A program made the position numbers and the translations under genes. Below the pieces are notes generated by a model. It saw nothing but the letters and a program-made list of their open reading frames with translations. It did not search any database and was not told the origin of the DNA. Shown here piece by piece: positions 1-13,962 of a DNA stretch of 64,000 nt. The stretch is from Mesaphorura yosii (taxonomy: Eukaryota > Arthropoda > Collembola > Poduromorpha > Tullbergiidae). The first letter of the stretch is position 1. Each line of letters opens with the position of its first letter. The stretch lies in contig WIXG01000038.1 of assembly GCA_009869945.1 (NCBI GenBank), positions 1 to 64,000 of the forward strand, given 5' to 3'.

Positions 1-2479
<2,479 letters not shown>

Positions 2480-2940
2480 ACGAAGACAGCGAATTGTGAC
2501 GGCGACGGGTGACGAGCCTGCCGTCTAAAAATAACTCATGGTCATGGCTCGACTGCGGAGGAGCGCCTACGCCGAAGCCCGCCTGAACCTCAGCATGATT
2601 TTGTGCGGACGAGCGAGTAGGCCGAATTCCAGCAATTTTGCATTTGCATACAAACCACGTCTTCCAAAGACTTTTTAGTATTTCGATACTTATTAATCGT
2701 ACTCAGCATTTATATAATTAACTTCGAATTTCTCGAAGTTTTTTTTAGAATCAGGAACGCTTGCGTATCGCGTATGCTTTTGTGTGTCGATTATGGAATA
2801 TGGAACTGTTATGCACTTTGGTCTCAAAGCTTTTCATAGATTCTCAGGGATTTTTAGCCGTTTCTTTAGCGTAAGAATTTGCGTCAGACGAATAATTGTC
2901 TCCAACTGAATTTGTTGAATAAACACTAAACTGCTTGGAA
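2480..2940 (+). other. 3' UTR of the zinc-finger gene with poly(A) signal
   Basis: Non-coding sequence follows the TAG stop at 2477-2479. A canonical AATAAA hexamer is at 2918-2923, and cleavage is expected some 10-30 nt after it. No competing hexamer was noticed closer to the stop. Confidence 0.7.
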
Positions 2941-5415
2941 GCATAGCATGAAGAATGAGTCAAAATTACATGTGGGACTCGATGAGGATGGCATAATCAA
3001 GATGTACTTTCGACGCGATGCATTTTTCTCGGCTACAGGATACAGAAAATGAACAAGAGCTCGTGCTCAGTGCTCGTCAGCCGGCTGTGCGATGCGACGC
3101 GAGTGTGTGTTTTGTCTCACTTTCGTCACCGGTCGCTCATTGACTGACTACGTTTTCATTGTTGTTTCGGGTCCTTCTTTCATCTACACCACGAACCTCT
3201 GCAAGACGTTGCGGTGCTTGCCGTGTGTCTTTTGCTGCTTTTCTCCTGCTGGCAGGGCTTGGCATGGCTTGCCTCGGGACGAGAAGCGAGAGCTCAAGAT
3301 GCAAGAAACCGGAACCGTACTCGCAGCGGTGCAGTCAGTCGTGGTTGACTCACCACTGAGAGCAGAGCAGACGAACTCGACTGACTGCCAACGACACGCA
3401 GGAGTTCCTTTCCGGCGAGAAGTGCCATGTGCGGTGTGGTACGAATTTTGTTTTTCGTGAGAATACTGGCTTGTGAACGTGAACAGTAAACTGCCCGTCT
3501 TGCACCGTGTCGTGTCCGCTCATTAGCCCCGATTGTTGCCGTACAAAGCGAAGATACGAAACTAAAACTCACCTCAAGTCCAAGTTCCAAGCTCATCCTG
3601 CAGTGCGCGTGCTCTATTGAGTGTTGACCATCTTGTCGCATCTCATCTGACAAGAATTGCCTCGAATTTGTCGTTAGTGTGAGCTGTTCCAGGAAATGGC
3701 CGAGTGATCCTTCCACACGAACTCGTCCCACGCTTCGGGAAATTCTCGAGTAGTTCCTGCTTCCTTTACCATGACTCAGACTCCCCCGTGAAAAGATCAG
3801 ATGCGGTGTTGATGTGGTCCCGGGAAAAACCCAGGTGAATAATGCGAGCCGGGCAATGGAAGAACGAACAACCTGGAATGAGCTGCTGTGTGCGTGCATC
3901 CTGAATTTCAATGAAGGAGACTGGAATTGGAAGATCGGGCAGCCGAGAGACGAATAAACAATAACATTTCTCATTACAAATACAAACACAAACACACTGC
4001 TCACTCACTCGTCTCTCGTCTGAGATCATGTAATCGTCATCGCCAGTCGCGTTTTATAATTCGAGTGTCATTTTTGATGCCTTTGCCTTTGCATTACTGC
4101 AGTGGCATCGGCATCGTTCATTTGTCGTGTCGTGATTCCACGTCCGAATTAAAATCGTGACGAGTGCATTTAAGTACGCCAACCGACCAAGATTTAGATT
4201 AAGCAGGAAACTGCCCTGGAGAAAGTAAAGTGCTTTTAACACGCTTTAGCATTTGGTATCTGTATTTGCATGAGGATTAAAATACAAAGACTCGCCTGAC
4301 ACTTTGTATCGTCGTCTTGTTGCAACGTGCAACTGGAAGCCAGTGCAGTGCAGTGCAAGTGCAACTTTTTCTCTCTTCCGGATCATTACATTGATTTCCC
4401 ATGTGAGTTCGACGCTCAATGCGACCAGTAAATTCCTGGATGCGAGGTATTTACACATTTAAATGCTTGCCTGCACGCATGCGATGCCCTTGCCTCTGGT
4501 TTTAAAACTCTTCCATGCTGGAGCTCACTTAATTTTTATTGCAATTGCAAGCGCGCAGTTGGAGTCGGGCCAACGGCTTCGAAGGCATTATACGTGGCTT
4601 CAAGTCTGCTTATTTATCCAATTCCATATGCCCATTTATGTACGTATTACAAAATAGAATTTATAAGTTGGAATTGGAGTCCCAGGATTCTTTCTCATTC
4701 TCATTTACACGTGGACTTGCCAATCAAATTACGCATCATGCGTATGTCGTATCTGCATCATGCTTCAATTGTGTACAATTTGCAATTATTTTCGACTGAA
4801 AGGAGCATTGACAAGTGGCGCGACAATTATGCCATCAAATTTTGTGTACGCGGACGCGATGGACGGCAGAACGCCTGCCTGCCTGTGCGGATAACCGAAT
4901 AATGTGAATATGATTACCATAATAAAAGTTACACAGTTTCTAGATGCACTTGATTTATTCTGAGCTTGTTGCATGGTTTGACTTGTGAGGCAAGTCTTGA
5001 CATCGAAGTGCATCTTCACACTCTGTTTTGTTGTCCCTATCTACAAATACTAAATTCTCGTACATTATTTATTGTGCCGTGCCATGCCGTGCAATGAAAA
5101 CACACAAACTCAATTTGAGACGCAAATAAATTAATCTTGATAGCGAGAACGAAGATGAAAACGAGAACGGTCTCGTCTTTTCGACTTTCTGAACGCGAAC
5201 GCGTCATTCTCACTTCGCTACATCGCGATAAGTGCACGAGCGCCGCAGTCGTTGTCGCTTTCTTCTAGAGTATGCGTACGCATACGCATGTGAAATGAAT
5301 CTAGAAAACTTGACAAGTGTTCGTGTACGAACGCATAATTGTAATTGTGTAATACTATAAGCTATAAGTTCCATATGAAAAATCGGAGCGCGCGTACGAG
5401 TGATTGTGATTTGAG
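2941..5415. other. Intergenic stretch / possible 5' flank of the navigator gene
   Basis: No supported gene. At 3092-3460 (+, ATG start) and 3294-4004 (-, GTG start) two overlapping frames stay open for 122 and 236 codons. Neither gives a recognisable domain, so I do not call them as genes. CpG words look frequent around 3020-3560, which could suit a promoter or untranslated first exon of the downstream gene, but this is only a suggestion. A GTGCAGTGCAGTGC run lies near 4342. A perfect 16-bp palindrome sits at 5270-5285. Confidence 0.4.
5270..5285. repeat. Perfect 16-bp palindrome
   Basis: The sequence GTATGCGTACGCATAC is its own reverse complement. It lies 130 nt before the candidate first exon at 5416. 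It could be a dimeric protein-binding site or chance. A related palindrome, GCATACGTATGC, is at 16199-16210. Confidence 0.6.
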
Positions 5416-5508
5416 ATGTCTTTCCTGAAAATGTTCTCCTTTAAAGGAAGAAATTTGAGGGCAGGGAAGTCGCAGGCAAAGGCGAAGATGAGCTTGAATT
5501 CCAGAAAG
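5416..5508 (+). CDS. sick: Candidate alternative first exon of navigator gene (31 codons)
   Basis: The ATG at 5416 opens a short basic N-terminus (begins MSFLKMFSFKGRNLR, ends MSLNSRK). It reaches AAG|GTAAAG at 5508/5509 after exactly 31 codons, phase 0, as required to join the CH exon at 45069 (next residues IYTDW). Without splicing, the frame would run only 17 more codons to a stop. No homologue is known to me. Short in-frame ATG-to-donor stretches arise by chance, so this is a candidate only. Confidence 0.3.
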
Positions 5509-8500
5509 GTAAAGTCGGAAGCACCGCGACGCACCGAGCCGCTGCAAGTGAAATGGCAATGACATTTTTGTAAATAAAGCTAAGGTTAAGAAGGTTTTCT
5601 TTACAATTTCGTTCTAGAGACACGACACCAAAGACCGGTTTTACGCTGCTGCTGCGCGTCTTCAGCTCTAAAAATAGCGTGGAGAGCGCAGCGTAGATAA
5701 TTCGAGCAATGAAAGACGAGTAAACTTCTCGATTACACATTTTGCATTTAAGCCGTGTCACAGAAGACAGAAGACGCGACTTATGCAATTCCTTTGCAAC
5801 AAAGTTTCTGCCATTACCGCTTTCGCTTTGGACGTGTTTATTTTTGGATATTTCGGAGTATTCGGAGTGTTCCTGTCGGCTCATAGTCTGGATTCTCTTT
5901 CTGCTGCAGTTATGTTGTGCGTATTTTGAACGTTTTCCAATGAGCACTGCAGTCGGGTCCTAAAAATAAGGTGTTGTGCCCGTAAATGAGTGTGACTGTA
6001 AAAGAAACGCAGCACAACATAGAGCACTCACTTTCAGTTTCTTCGAAGAATGCGCCCGTCGTCCGTTTATTTGGGAAGTACTCCAAGTTCAGGAAGTGAA
6101 TTTTGCATTCTGCTGCCTGTGATTGGAAATGGATAAATCGTCTTTCGTCTGTTTTATTTGCTCGGCAATTTGCATCGTAAACAACCGGCTGCAAACTTGA
6201 AGAGAAGACTTCGTCTCAATCCCGACGCGGCTCATTGCATGAGGAAGATGATCCACTCGCCGCACTGCCGAGTTCTTGAGTTGAGTGCTGTCCAACTCCC
6301 GTTAAGAGCTGGGTTTTCCTTCTCCTGCCTGTCTGTTTCATGACATGATGGTTTAATTATTGTTGCTGGCTGTTGTTGTGCGGGTCCGACAATTATTAGT
6401 ATGCCAGATGTGAGCCTGTTGTTATCGAGCCCGAGTCTATGACCTATCTCGCGCAGTAATTTATGGGTGTAATTTAACCCAACATTGGCATTTACCGGCC
6501 ACGTCTGAAAGGCTATTTGCCATATACAATTTGCAATTTACAAGTTTGGTCAAGCATTTGATCGCAAAATGCTCGCAGTCATGTCATGCCAAATGCCATG
6601 AAGCAGCAAGTAATTGATTTCAAGTTATGCTGCAAATAATAAACTTCACGTCCACGCATACCACAACACAAAACACAAAAGACAGGCCCAAATTGGTTTC
6701 ATTTACTCGTGTGCTTGCTTGGTTGTACTTGAAGGGTTACACGCTACCTTTGCTGTGCGAATTTGTGAATGCTGAGCCGAGCAGACGAGGAATTCAAAAG
6801 TCTATTTCAAATCACCTCGAACTGAGGCGCTGTGAAAAGTTCAGTTGTTTTCGGTCGACTTATTGCTCTCCTTAACTTTTGCCAATAAGTATAATCCGTC
6901 AGTTAGTCTCCTTAAGATTGCCAGTATTGTCCACAGACTCACAAAAGCCAATCTTTCTCTCTTCCACGGAAAATGACCTTCTCAAGCATCTAGCTAGCAA
7001 TGACAAGTTGATGTGGAAGTTTATGGAAAGGGCTGGACTTGTATTAGACTGCTCAAAGCATTATAGAATTGAAAGGCAGAAGTCTAAGGAGGCTGAGAAT
7101 AGCAAGTCAGTTCGCCCAGCCGAGCGAAGCTTCGGAGAGTGGGAAAAAGACAAAATGTGGTCAAGATGGCGAAATGCAAGTTATTGACGAGGAGAAGGAG
7201 AAAATAATGTAGTCACATCAATGTAATTAAATTGCGGATGTCTACGATCGATTACGATACGGTATCAAGGAATAAACTACACAACTCACAAGCCCGAAAT
7301 GGTTCTATTTGCTTGCGCGCTTTGCTCGCTGCTTGTCTACATACAGGTATTTTGAAGAGTAAATTACACGGTGCCATTGCTGCACGAAGTCGAACACGCA
7401 AGGAATGCGAAAGTCTTATTGCTTTCTGTCAAATTTTGCAAACAGTCCGATTGTCATTGATTTATATTTCGCAAAGCCAATCTACCAGCTCTCATGACCA
7501 ATTAATGCTCTTGTGTAGTCGGCGATGCAGTTGCAACGAAATGCAGTGTAATTAATCACGTTGTGCATGTGAAAAGACAATTGTCAGGCTGGCGCCCAAG
7601 TTCTGTGCGTAGCGCCGGAGCTGGTTCACGTTCACTATATGGAATTCATATCCATAGAAATATTATTGATTTCGCATACAATCCCAAAGCAGACCAGACC
7701 AGACGTGACTATTATTTGTACTAATGGGTCGGTTGTCTCACTTTTTAATGTATATTTAAGCAATCGTCGGAGCTCAACGCAACCCACCAACTCAACTAAG
7801 TCAATATTTGCTACTTAAGGAGTCAAGCCAATGTGTAGAAAAATGCGTAGCGCGTTTTTCGGTACTCAACAGATTGCCGACACAAACGAGCCACCCAGAA
7901 AGAGCGACCAAAAGAAATTTGAAATCGTAAAATGGTCGTCGTGACGGTGATCCTGAATTAAAGTTGTACAAAATTCAAAGCAGCAGGATTACAAAACCTG
8001 ACTTTCGTCGTCTCCTTTCGCGACACCTTATCTTTCGCAAGTCATTCACGAAAGCTTGAAAGCATGAAAAGTTGCAGGTTCTCGTGCCTTCCACGAACAC
8101 ACGACGCGAACTCATTTACTGTAAAGCATAAATCAATCATCAATTTTGTTGTGGTCCTTACTGTTTAACGTGGAAGTCACGCACGGCAGGCAAGCCAGCA
8201 GATTTGAAAAGTGCGATTTGCGCTTTGCAAAATTCAAAAACTATTTTAATATGTGCAAGCTTCAATGCTCATTGCGTGTTCCAGAAAGTCATCGTATATA
8301 TTTTGCCTTCTGCGTGAATGTGACGAGACACGAGAATTGGGAAATATATCGCATTTCATATTTCTGGCGCGACGCGAGACGCACTGATCGGAAATGTCTC
8401 ATTCGAGTTCGAATGAGTTGGCGACGGTGACAGCGACAGCAACGGCAACAGCAGGGCAGAGCTGCAGAAAATGCACGTAGTTTGTTTTCTTCGTGACAGG

Positions 8501-11500
8501 AAGATGGGGAAAAACAATTATTGGAATATACGATATGATTATTGTTGAAGTGCGTACACCTAAGTGTTGCGTATTTTGCTGTACTCTGAACTGAGCAGGC
8601 ACGCACGCGGCACGCAATTACGGCCCGGGTCGATTTTATTCACTGCTCTGCGCTGAACTGGTCGATTATACCATTACCCATCATGCATTAGAACAAGGGA
8701 AGTCTAATTGCCATTTGCTATCTTGTTCTACGATTGTTACCTTGTCTTCGTCAAAAATTACGAATTGGGAGCATAACAATAAATTAAATACAAGTTCCAG
8801 ATGCATATCACAATCACAATCGCTATAATAATATTGATTCTGTAACTCTCTTGATTATACGTCTGTCAGCGCAATTTTGTTTAAACAATTCTGAGCTAAT
8901 TTCCTGAGGCAAACGATGTAATGGGACAGGTAGCGCGCGCCGAAATATACGCAAATCAATGATTGCTCTACTCTGATGTGATATCTGCTCTTTGCGTTGT
9001 CCTTCATTTTCAAACAGCTGACCTTCGTCTCTTGCCAGAAATTGAAGACCTCAAGAATAAGTGGCAGTAATTGGCCCGGCCCGAGTAGTTTCGTTCCGGT
9101 ACGGTGGAGGCTCCCGTTTACATTACAAGTCATACAGAATCACATTGCACAGATATTAAAGTAGCAGGCAGGCAGGCGACTCTGACAATGAAGTTTGAAA
9201 TCACAATTCACAATACTGGACTCTTGACAATAGTCTTGCGTCGCGAAAGAGTTTTGACAACGTTCGTCTTTTCGCGTGCAAAATACGACGCGGAATCGCT
9301 GAACAATGCAACAATGCCTGCAAAATGCAGAAAGGAAACGTGTCATGTGCCTGGATGTCTTGGGCGGGCAGAGGATTCGCACTTTGCGCGTTCGGGTAGC
9401 GGAAACTGAATTTCATTGCGTCATTTAATTGCCAGCTGTTCATTTGTCTCGCTCTTTGGTCGGCCGTTCCACTCAAGCCTGCTCAGAGCTCAGCTTTGCT
9501 TTAGCGAGTAGCCCAGCGATTTATGCAACTACGCGAATGACGAATCTGAAGTTCACGCTCCCGGCGCTTTGGCTTTGGAGCCTGTTTATGGCGGTTGTTG
9601 AAATGAGACGTATCCGCTTACTTAAGCACCACTAAATCTTTCATAAACCATTTTAGTAGTAATTTCGTTGGCAGTTGAAAGCTCGCGAATTGACATTTGA
9701 GTTTACGTTTACGATGAGCTCCTAAAACGTAAAATAATTCTGCTGATCTTGAGAACGTCTTCTCTTCGTGCATTATGCTCGTACTCTGGAAAGGCATTAA
9801 AATGCGAATGTCTTTTACAAGCCTTGCCTTTACTGCTTGCTCCTTCTTCTTCTCAGCCATTTCATTCCGTTTCCATTCATTAAATTTCATATTCACATGA
9901 AATAAATGTCACTGCATTTTTCTGACCTTCCCGCATCAAGAATTTACGCACTTCCAGAAGTACTCTCAGAAAAATTCTGAATTTCACATCGCAAATCACA
10001 AATATGATTTGCCGTGTCTGCATGTGACTTGCTGAGCAAATGTCGCCCAGCGTAAATCATCTTTGGAATGTGAGTCAAACAATTTCTCGTAAGGTAAAAA
10101 CCACAAATATTTTAAGGCGTACAAGCATACAAGAGCGCAAGGGAAGAATTTTGTCCATAAATTATTCGGGGGCTTTAAATCACTGTGACCTCATCATTTT
10201 ACTCTGACTTTGTGCACACAATAATCTCCGAACCCTGGAATTCCATATGCAAACACCGAGTCTTTCGGCCGGCCGGCCGGCCTGGCTGGCTCGTAATTTG
10301 TATTTTACGCATGAAACACGCACGCACTTTACGAGCTTCGCACGCATGCGTACCTTGAGATGCATCTTAATGCAATGCGATGCATTAAAAGTACTTCACT
10401 TACACAGACATTACTTTAATCAATGAATATTTGTGTCTTGTGCACGATAAACACGTAAAGTGACTCAAATTATGCCGCTCAGAATATTCAGAGCGGAGAG
10501 CACGCCCAAAAGTTGCACGGAGACGAGCATTTACATTGTTCTCGAAATCGAAATAAGACTCGAAGATTCAGGCTTAAATAAATCTTCGTACTGCAGAGCC
10601 CTGAGCACTTTAGGCGAAGATCCTTGAATGAATGATGAGTTGACCTTTTTAACAGGCGTGCTTTTTAAAAGGTGTTTGTACGCTGGCTGTTGGACGTCTG
10701 CCTGTGGCAAGACAGACTACAGACTTCTTCACACTGTGCATACATCAAATTATCATTATTATCTTGTTTGGTGTCTTCCTCATTAATAAATTATTATTGT
10801 TCTCATTCGCAGTCGCGTTCGAGACTGAGATTTATTGTTTCTCGACTCAATTATTAGCTCATGCTCAGAATCTTGCTCCATTGTTCCCCAGCACAATTAC
10901 TCTCCTTTCTGCTACAACAGTCTAATTTCTGAAATATTGAATCGAGTGTCTCGCGACTTTTCCTAAACTTTAATCTGATGACCTTCCATTTCACGTACAC
11001 TCCTTCGCTTTCTGATCTCAACGAGACAAGAAAATCGTGCCGGAATCAAAAATAGCAGCAGCAGCAACGAGAAAGCATTGATTTGGCTGTTGGCAATTCG
11101 CGAAGACGAAGAAGGCAGGCAGGAATTCCGGCAGGCAGGTTCAGGCCTAGTTTACGAATGAGATTAATGTGCATACTTGATAAATGATGATGAGGTGCTG
11201 GTGTGAGGAGTAACTTAGATTTGGTGTCGTGGTGTTGCTGGAGAAAAATTACAAACTGCATTACAACTCATTTTTCTAGCCTTCTTGTCTCTTCACGTGC
11301 TTGGCCGTCGTTTCTGTTTGTTTTTGGTTCTTTTATTTTTGTAGGTTTAGGTTTAAAGTTTCCGATGTGTCTGGAACACGCCGGGACAGGAAGACGCTGA
11401 CTCCGAATGGCAAAGGCAAAGACCTGATGAGAAGTACAGACAAAAATATGCTCAACAAATGGACTGGTTGTACTTCACGCTCACAAACTGCTTTCGTGCT

Positions 11501-13844
11501 TTGCTGGTGTTGGGGCTCACATTCCTCGTAAAGAGGCTTCTCCGATCTGAAACTAGTTTGGTTGCTTTGCTTTCTGCTGTCCGTCTGGTCTGAGTTTATG
11601 CTCTCATCATTCGTAGGTTCGTGCGGTGCGGCGCGATACCTGGACCTCATTCCATTCCCTCGCTTACGCCCTGCTCTGATCTTCGAACCAAAATATTCAA
11701 CATTCGTTGCGGCATTGAGAAGTTTGCGTACTGTGGTTTATGGCCCGGGATGTCAATTCTCAACCAAAATTTACATGGCATAGCCAATTTCACGACGCGT
11801 CGAAAGAAAACTGGTCGTTTCACGATCGCACGGTCGTTCTTGACAATTTGTTTGCACGATGGTGAGATGCATTGAAGCAATTTGTGTGCGGACGTGCCCA
11901 GAATGAAATTCGGTTTTATTATTACCTCACATTCGCATATTCACTCCTTCCCAGCCAAAGTCAAAGTCACAAGCTGTTGCTTGATACCAACTGGATTATA
12001 GTTCAGGAGTCCAAACGGTTTCTTTTTAGTGTCGTACGGGTGCTGTGCAGTACTTGAGGTTTATTATTAAGTTCATTCGTACGCAGGAATATCTTGAGTC
12101 TCTCACGCTCGCGCTCACACTCTTGCTCATCTGCTCACGACCGAAAATTGGAATTTAGGAACTCTTTGTATCGTGACATCTTTGTAGATCGGAAGATACG
12201 ACACCGAAAACGAAACCCACCTCGCCAGCCAGCACGGCTTTTAGCTTGGCTGTGCTTAGCTTGGCCCACATTTCTGTTCGGGTGCACTATTCCTCACTTT
12301 ATCGTGATAAAACGGCCCCTTAATTGATTCCACACTGTGCTATGGGCACTTTTCTTTAAACTCTCAGGACGCTTAAGCATAAATTGTGTGATACCCCGAT
12401 ATTGTAGCACTCCAATTCAGTTTCCATCAACTCTGCTGGAGTCACGGCTCGCGACTCCAGCTTTTTCTTTCCTGCTGCAATAACAACTGCATTTCATGCA
12501 CCTTGAATGCACCGCAGCAGGCAACAGCAACAAAAAATCAATGCCCGAACAGCTTAAGTGCAACTGAAACTGCAGCGGGCAGGCTGAAAACCGAATTTCG
12601 GTGTGTGGTTCAATTTAATGAACTCATAAATGTCACAAGGGGAGAAAGGACCTTTACTTTATATTATAATGGATAGACGAGGGTCACGCCATGAAAACAA
12701 AATAGCGGGCATGAATATTATGCCTCGGCCACGCATCTTTCCCGACCGCAGCACAAGAAGATAGAAGTCCAGTCATTTCCTTATTTCCCTGCTTTCCGCT
12801 TCGGATTGTAAGGTTCGTCCATTGATGCTGCTTGCTGCTCGCTACTCGCTACCTTATTAATGACAATGGCCACCCATGTTCAGAGGTCACATAAACGAAG
12901 AGGCTGCCAGAAAGTGTGGAGGCGCAATTCTTGTTGTGGATTAACCTTTGCTATTTGCTCCTGTCTCAAATGTCGGCGTTTTTCCAATTATTCTCACTCT
13001 CGACTCGTGACTGCTGAAAGCCGACGCCGGCAGAAAGTATTTGCCGTTTGCCATTTGCACACTTTCGCACTGCACGCGACAAATTAGCTGCGTTTAAGGC
13101 AGGCAGGTGCCCTGCGAAGCGAAAAACTCGGAATTCACGATGTCATTAGCACATATTCTCGAATTCTCGTTTCGGTTTCTTATATAAACGCTCAGAACGG
13201 AATTACGGCATCTCTAAGCATTATGACCAGTGGACAATGCCGAGTAGAGAAAGCCGAGCCCGCAAATTATGTCGGCAATATTCTGTATTAAAGACCGACC
13301 TTCTTTGTTCTCGCTGCTATCGCTATCATTACTCGCATGGCATTGAGATTATTGTCATTATCCCTTGTAATATGTCAACGAAATAGCAGGCACTTCAGAA
13401 CACTTCACCGCACCGTGCCGGACAATGCATTAACTACTTCTGCTTGCGCGTTATGACCGCCCGGGACTCGCGTTTCGCGTCGCATGATTCATTTCCTACT
13501 CGTTTCGGATAGTCACGCGTTCTTTTTATTGACCTTTGATGATGCTGTTTCCTTGTAATGTTTACGGGAAACTGTAAGGAACTTCTCCCCAAATGATTTT
13601 CTACCAGCACGTGGAGCGAAATTGTCGCCCGCCCGTGTTTGCAACGAAGCAGCAAAACTGTAAGCTATTTCCGAGCAAGTTGGAAAATTGCAGACGATTT
13701 CGATCTTTGACCTTTTCACTTTTCTTGCAATTTTGCGCATTTGCCATTTTCATTGTCCATTAGATTGCCAGACCAGGTCAGCCGATGAATACTAAACATA
13801 TTCATCATCACGCAATGCGCTAATGACGTCTAATTCTATTTCAG
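5509..13844. other. Intergenic or intronic sequence, no supported gene
   Basis: No recognisable protein domain. One + frame is open from 6627 to 7187 with a single internal stop at 6873-6875; its translation matches nothing I know. A weak first-exon candidate is 10040-10093: 18 codons from an ATG with a purine at -3, ending AAG|GTAAAA in phase 0. GGCC is repeated four times at 10267-10282. A TATATAAA box lies at 13181-13188. Otherwise only short words such as GGCAGGCAGG are seen. Confidence 0.4.
13181..13188 (+). promoter_or_regulatory. Possible TATA box upstream of first exon 13845-13962
   Basis: TATATAAA in an otherwise unremarkable context. The coding exon at 13900 seems to have a splice acceptor at 13844/13845, so it should be preceded by an untranslated exon. 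Transcription starting about 30 nt after this box and splicing from a GTAAGG or GTAAGC near 13576 or 13660 would provide one. This is inference from position only. Confidence 0.25.
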
Positions 13845-13962
13845 AGCCTGAAAATGAGAATCGGTCACTGCGGAATCGTCTGATAACCGGGAATTGAAAA
13901 TGGCTTCAACCGTCGATCGGAATTCCTCGCCCAGAAAGTACTCGGCCCAGGAAACTATTCAG
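13845..13962 (+). CDS. sick: Alternative first coding exon of navigator gene (21 codons, with 5' UTR)
   Basis: Coding starts at the ATG at 13900 (context AAAATGG) and gives MASTVDRNSSPRKYSAQETIQ minus its last residue, ending CAG|GTAAGC at 13962/13963 in phase 0. Joined to 45069 this reads ...AQETIQ then IYTDWANHYLE, closely resembling the short N-termini of vertebrate NAV2 isoforms in layout. A pyrimidine-rich acceptor, TAATTCTATTTCAG, ends at 13844, so the exon is probably preceded by an untranslated exon. A nine-codon upstream ORF (13854-13883) precedes the main ATG and could lower translation. It is the best short first-exon candidate because both splice sites and the start context are good. 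Confidence 0.6.

Noticed and set aside
3294-4004. 236-codon - strand open frame as a gene
   Set aside because: It starts on GTG with the first ATG further in, shows no domain, and has no splice or poly(A) context. It is kept only as an observation.
5441-5947. 168-codon - strand open frame
   Set aside because: No recognisable domain; composition looks like random translation, and the region is intronic or intergenic.
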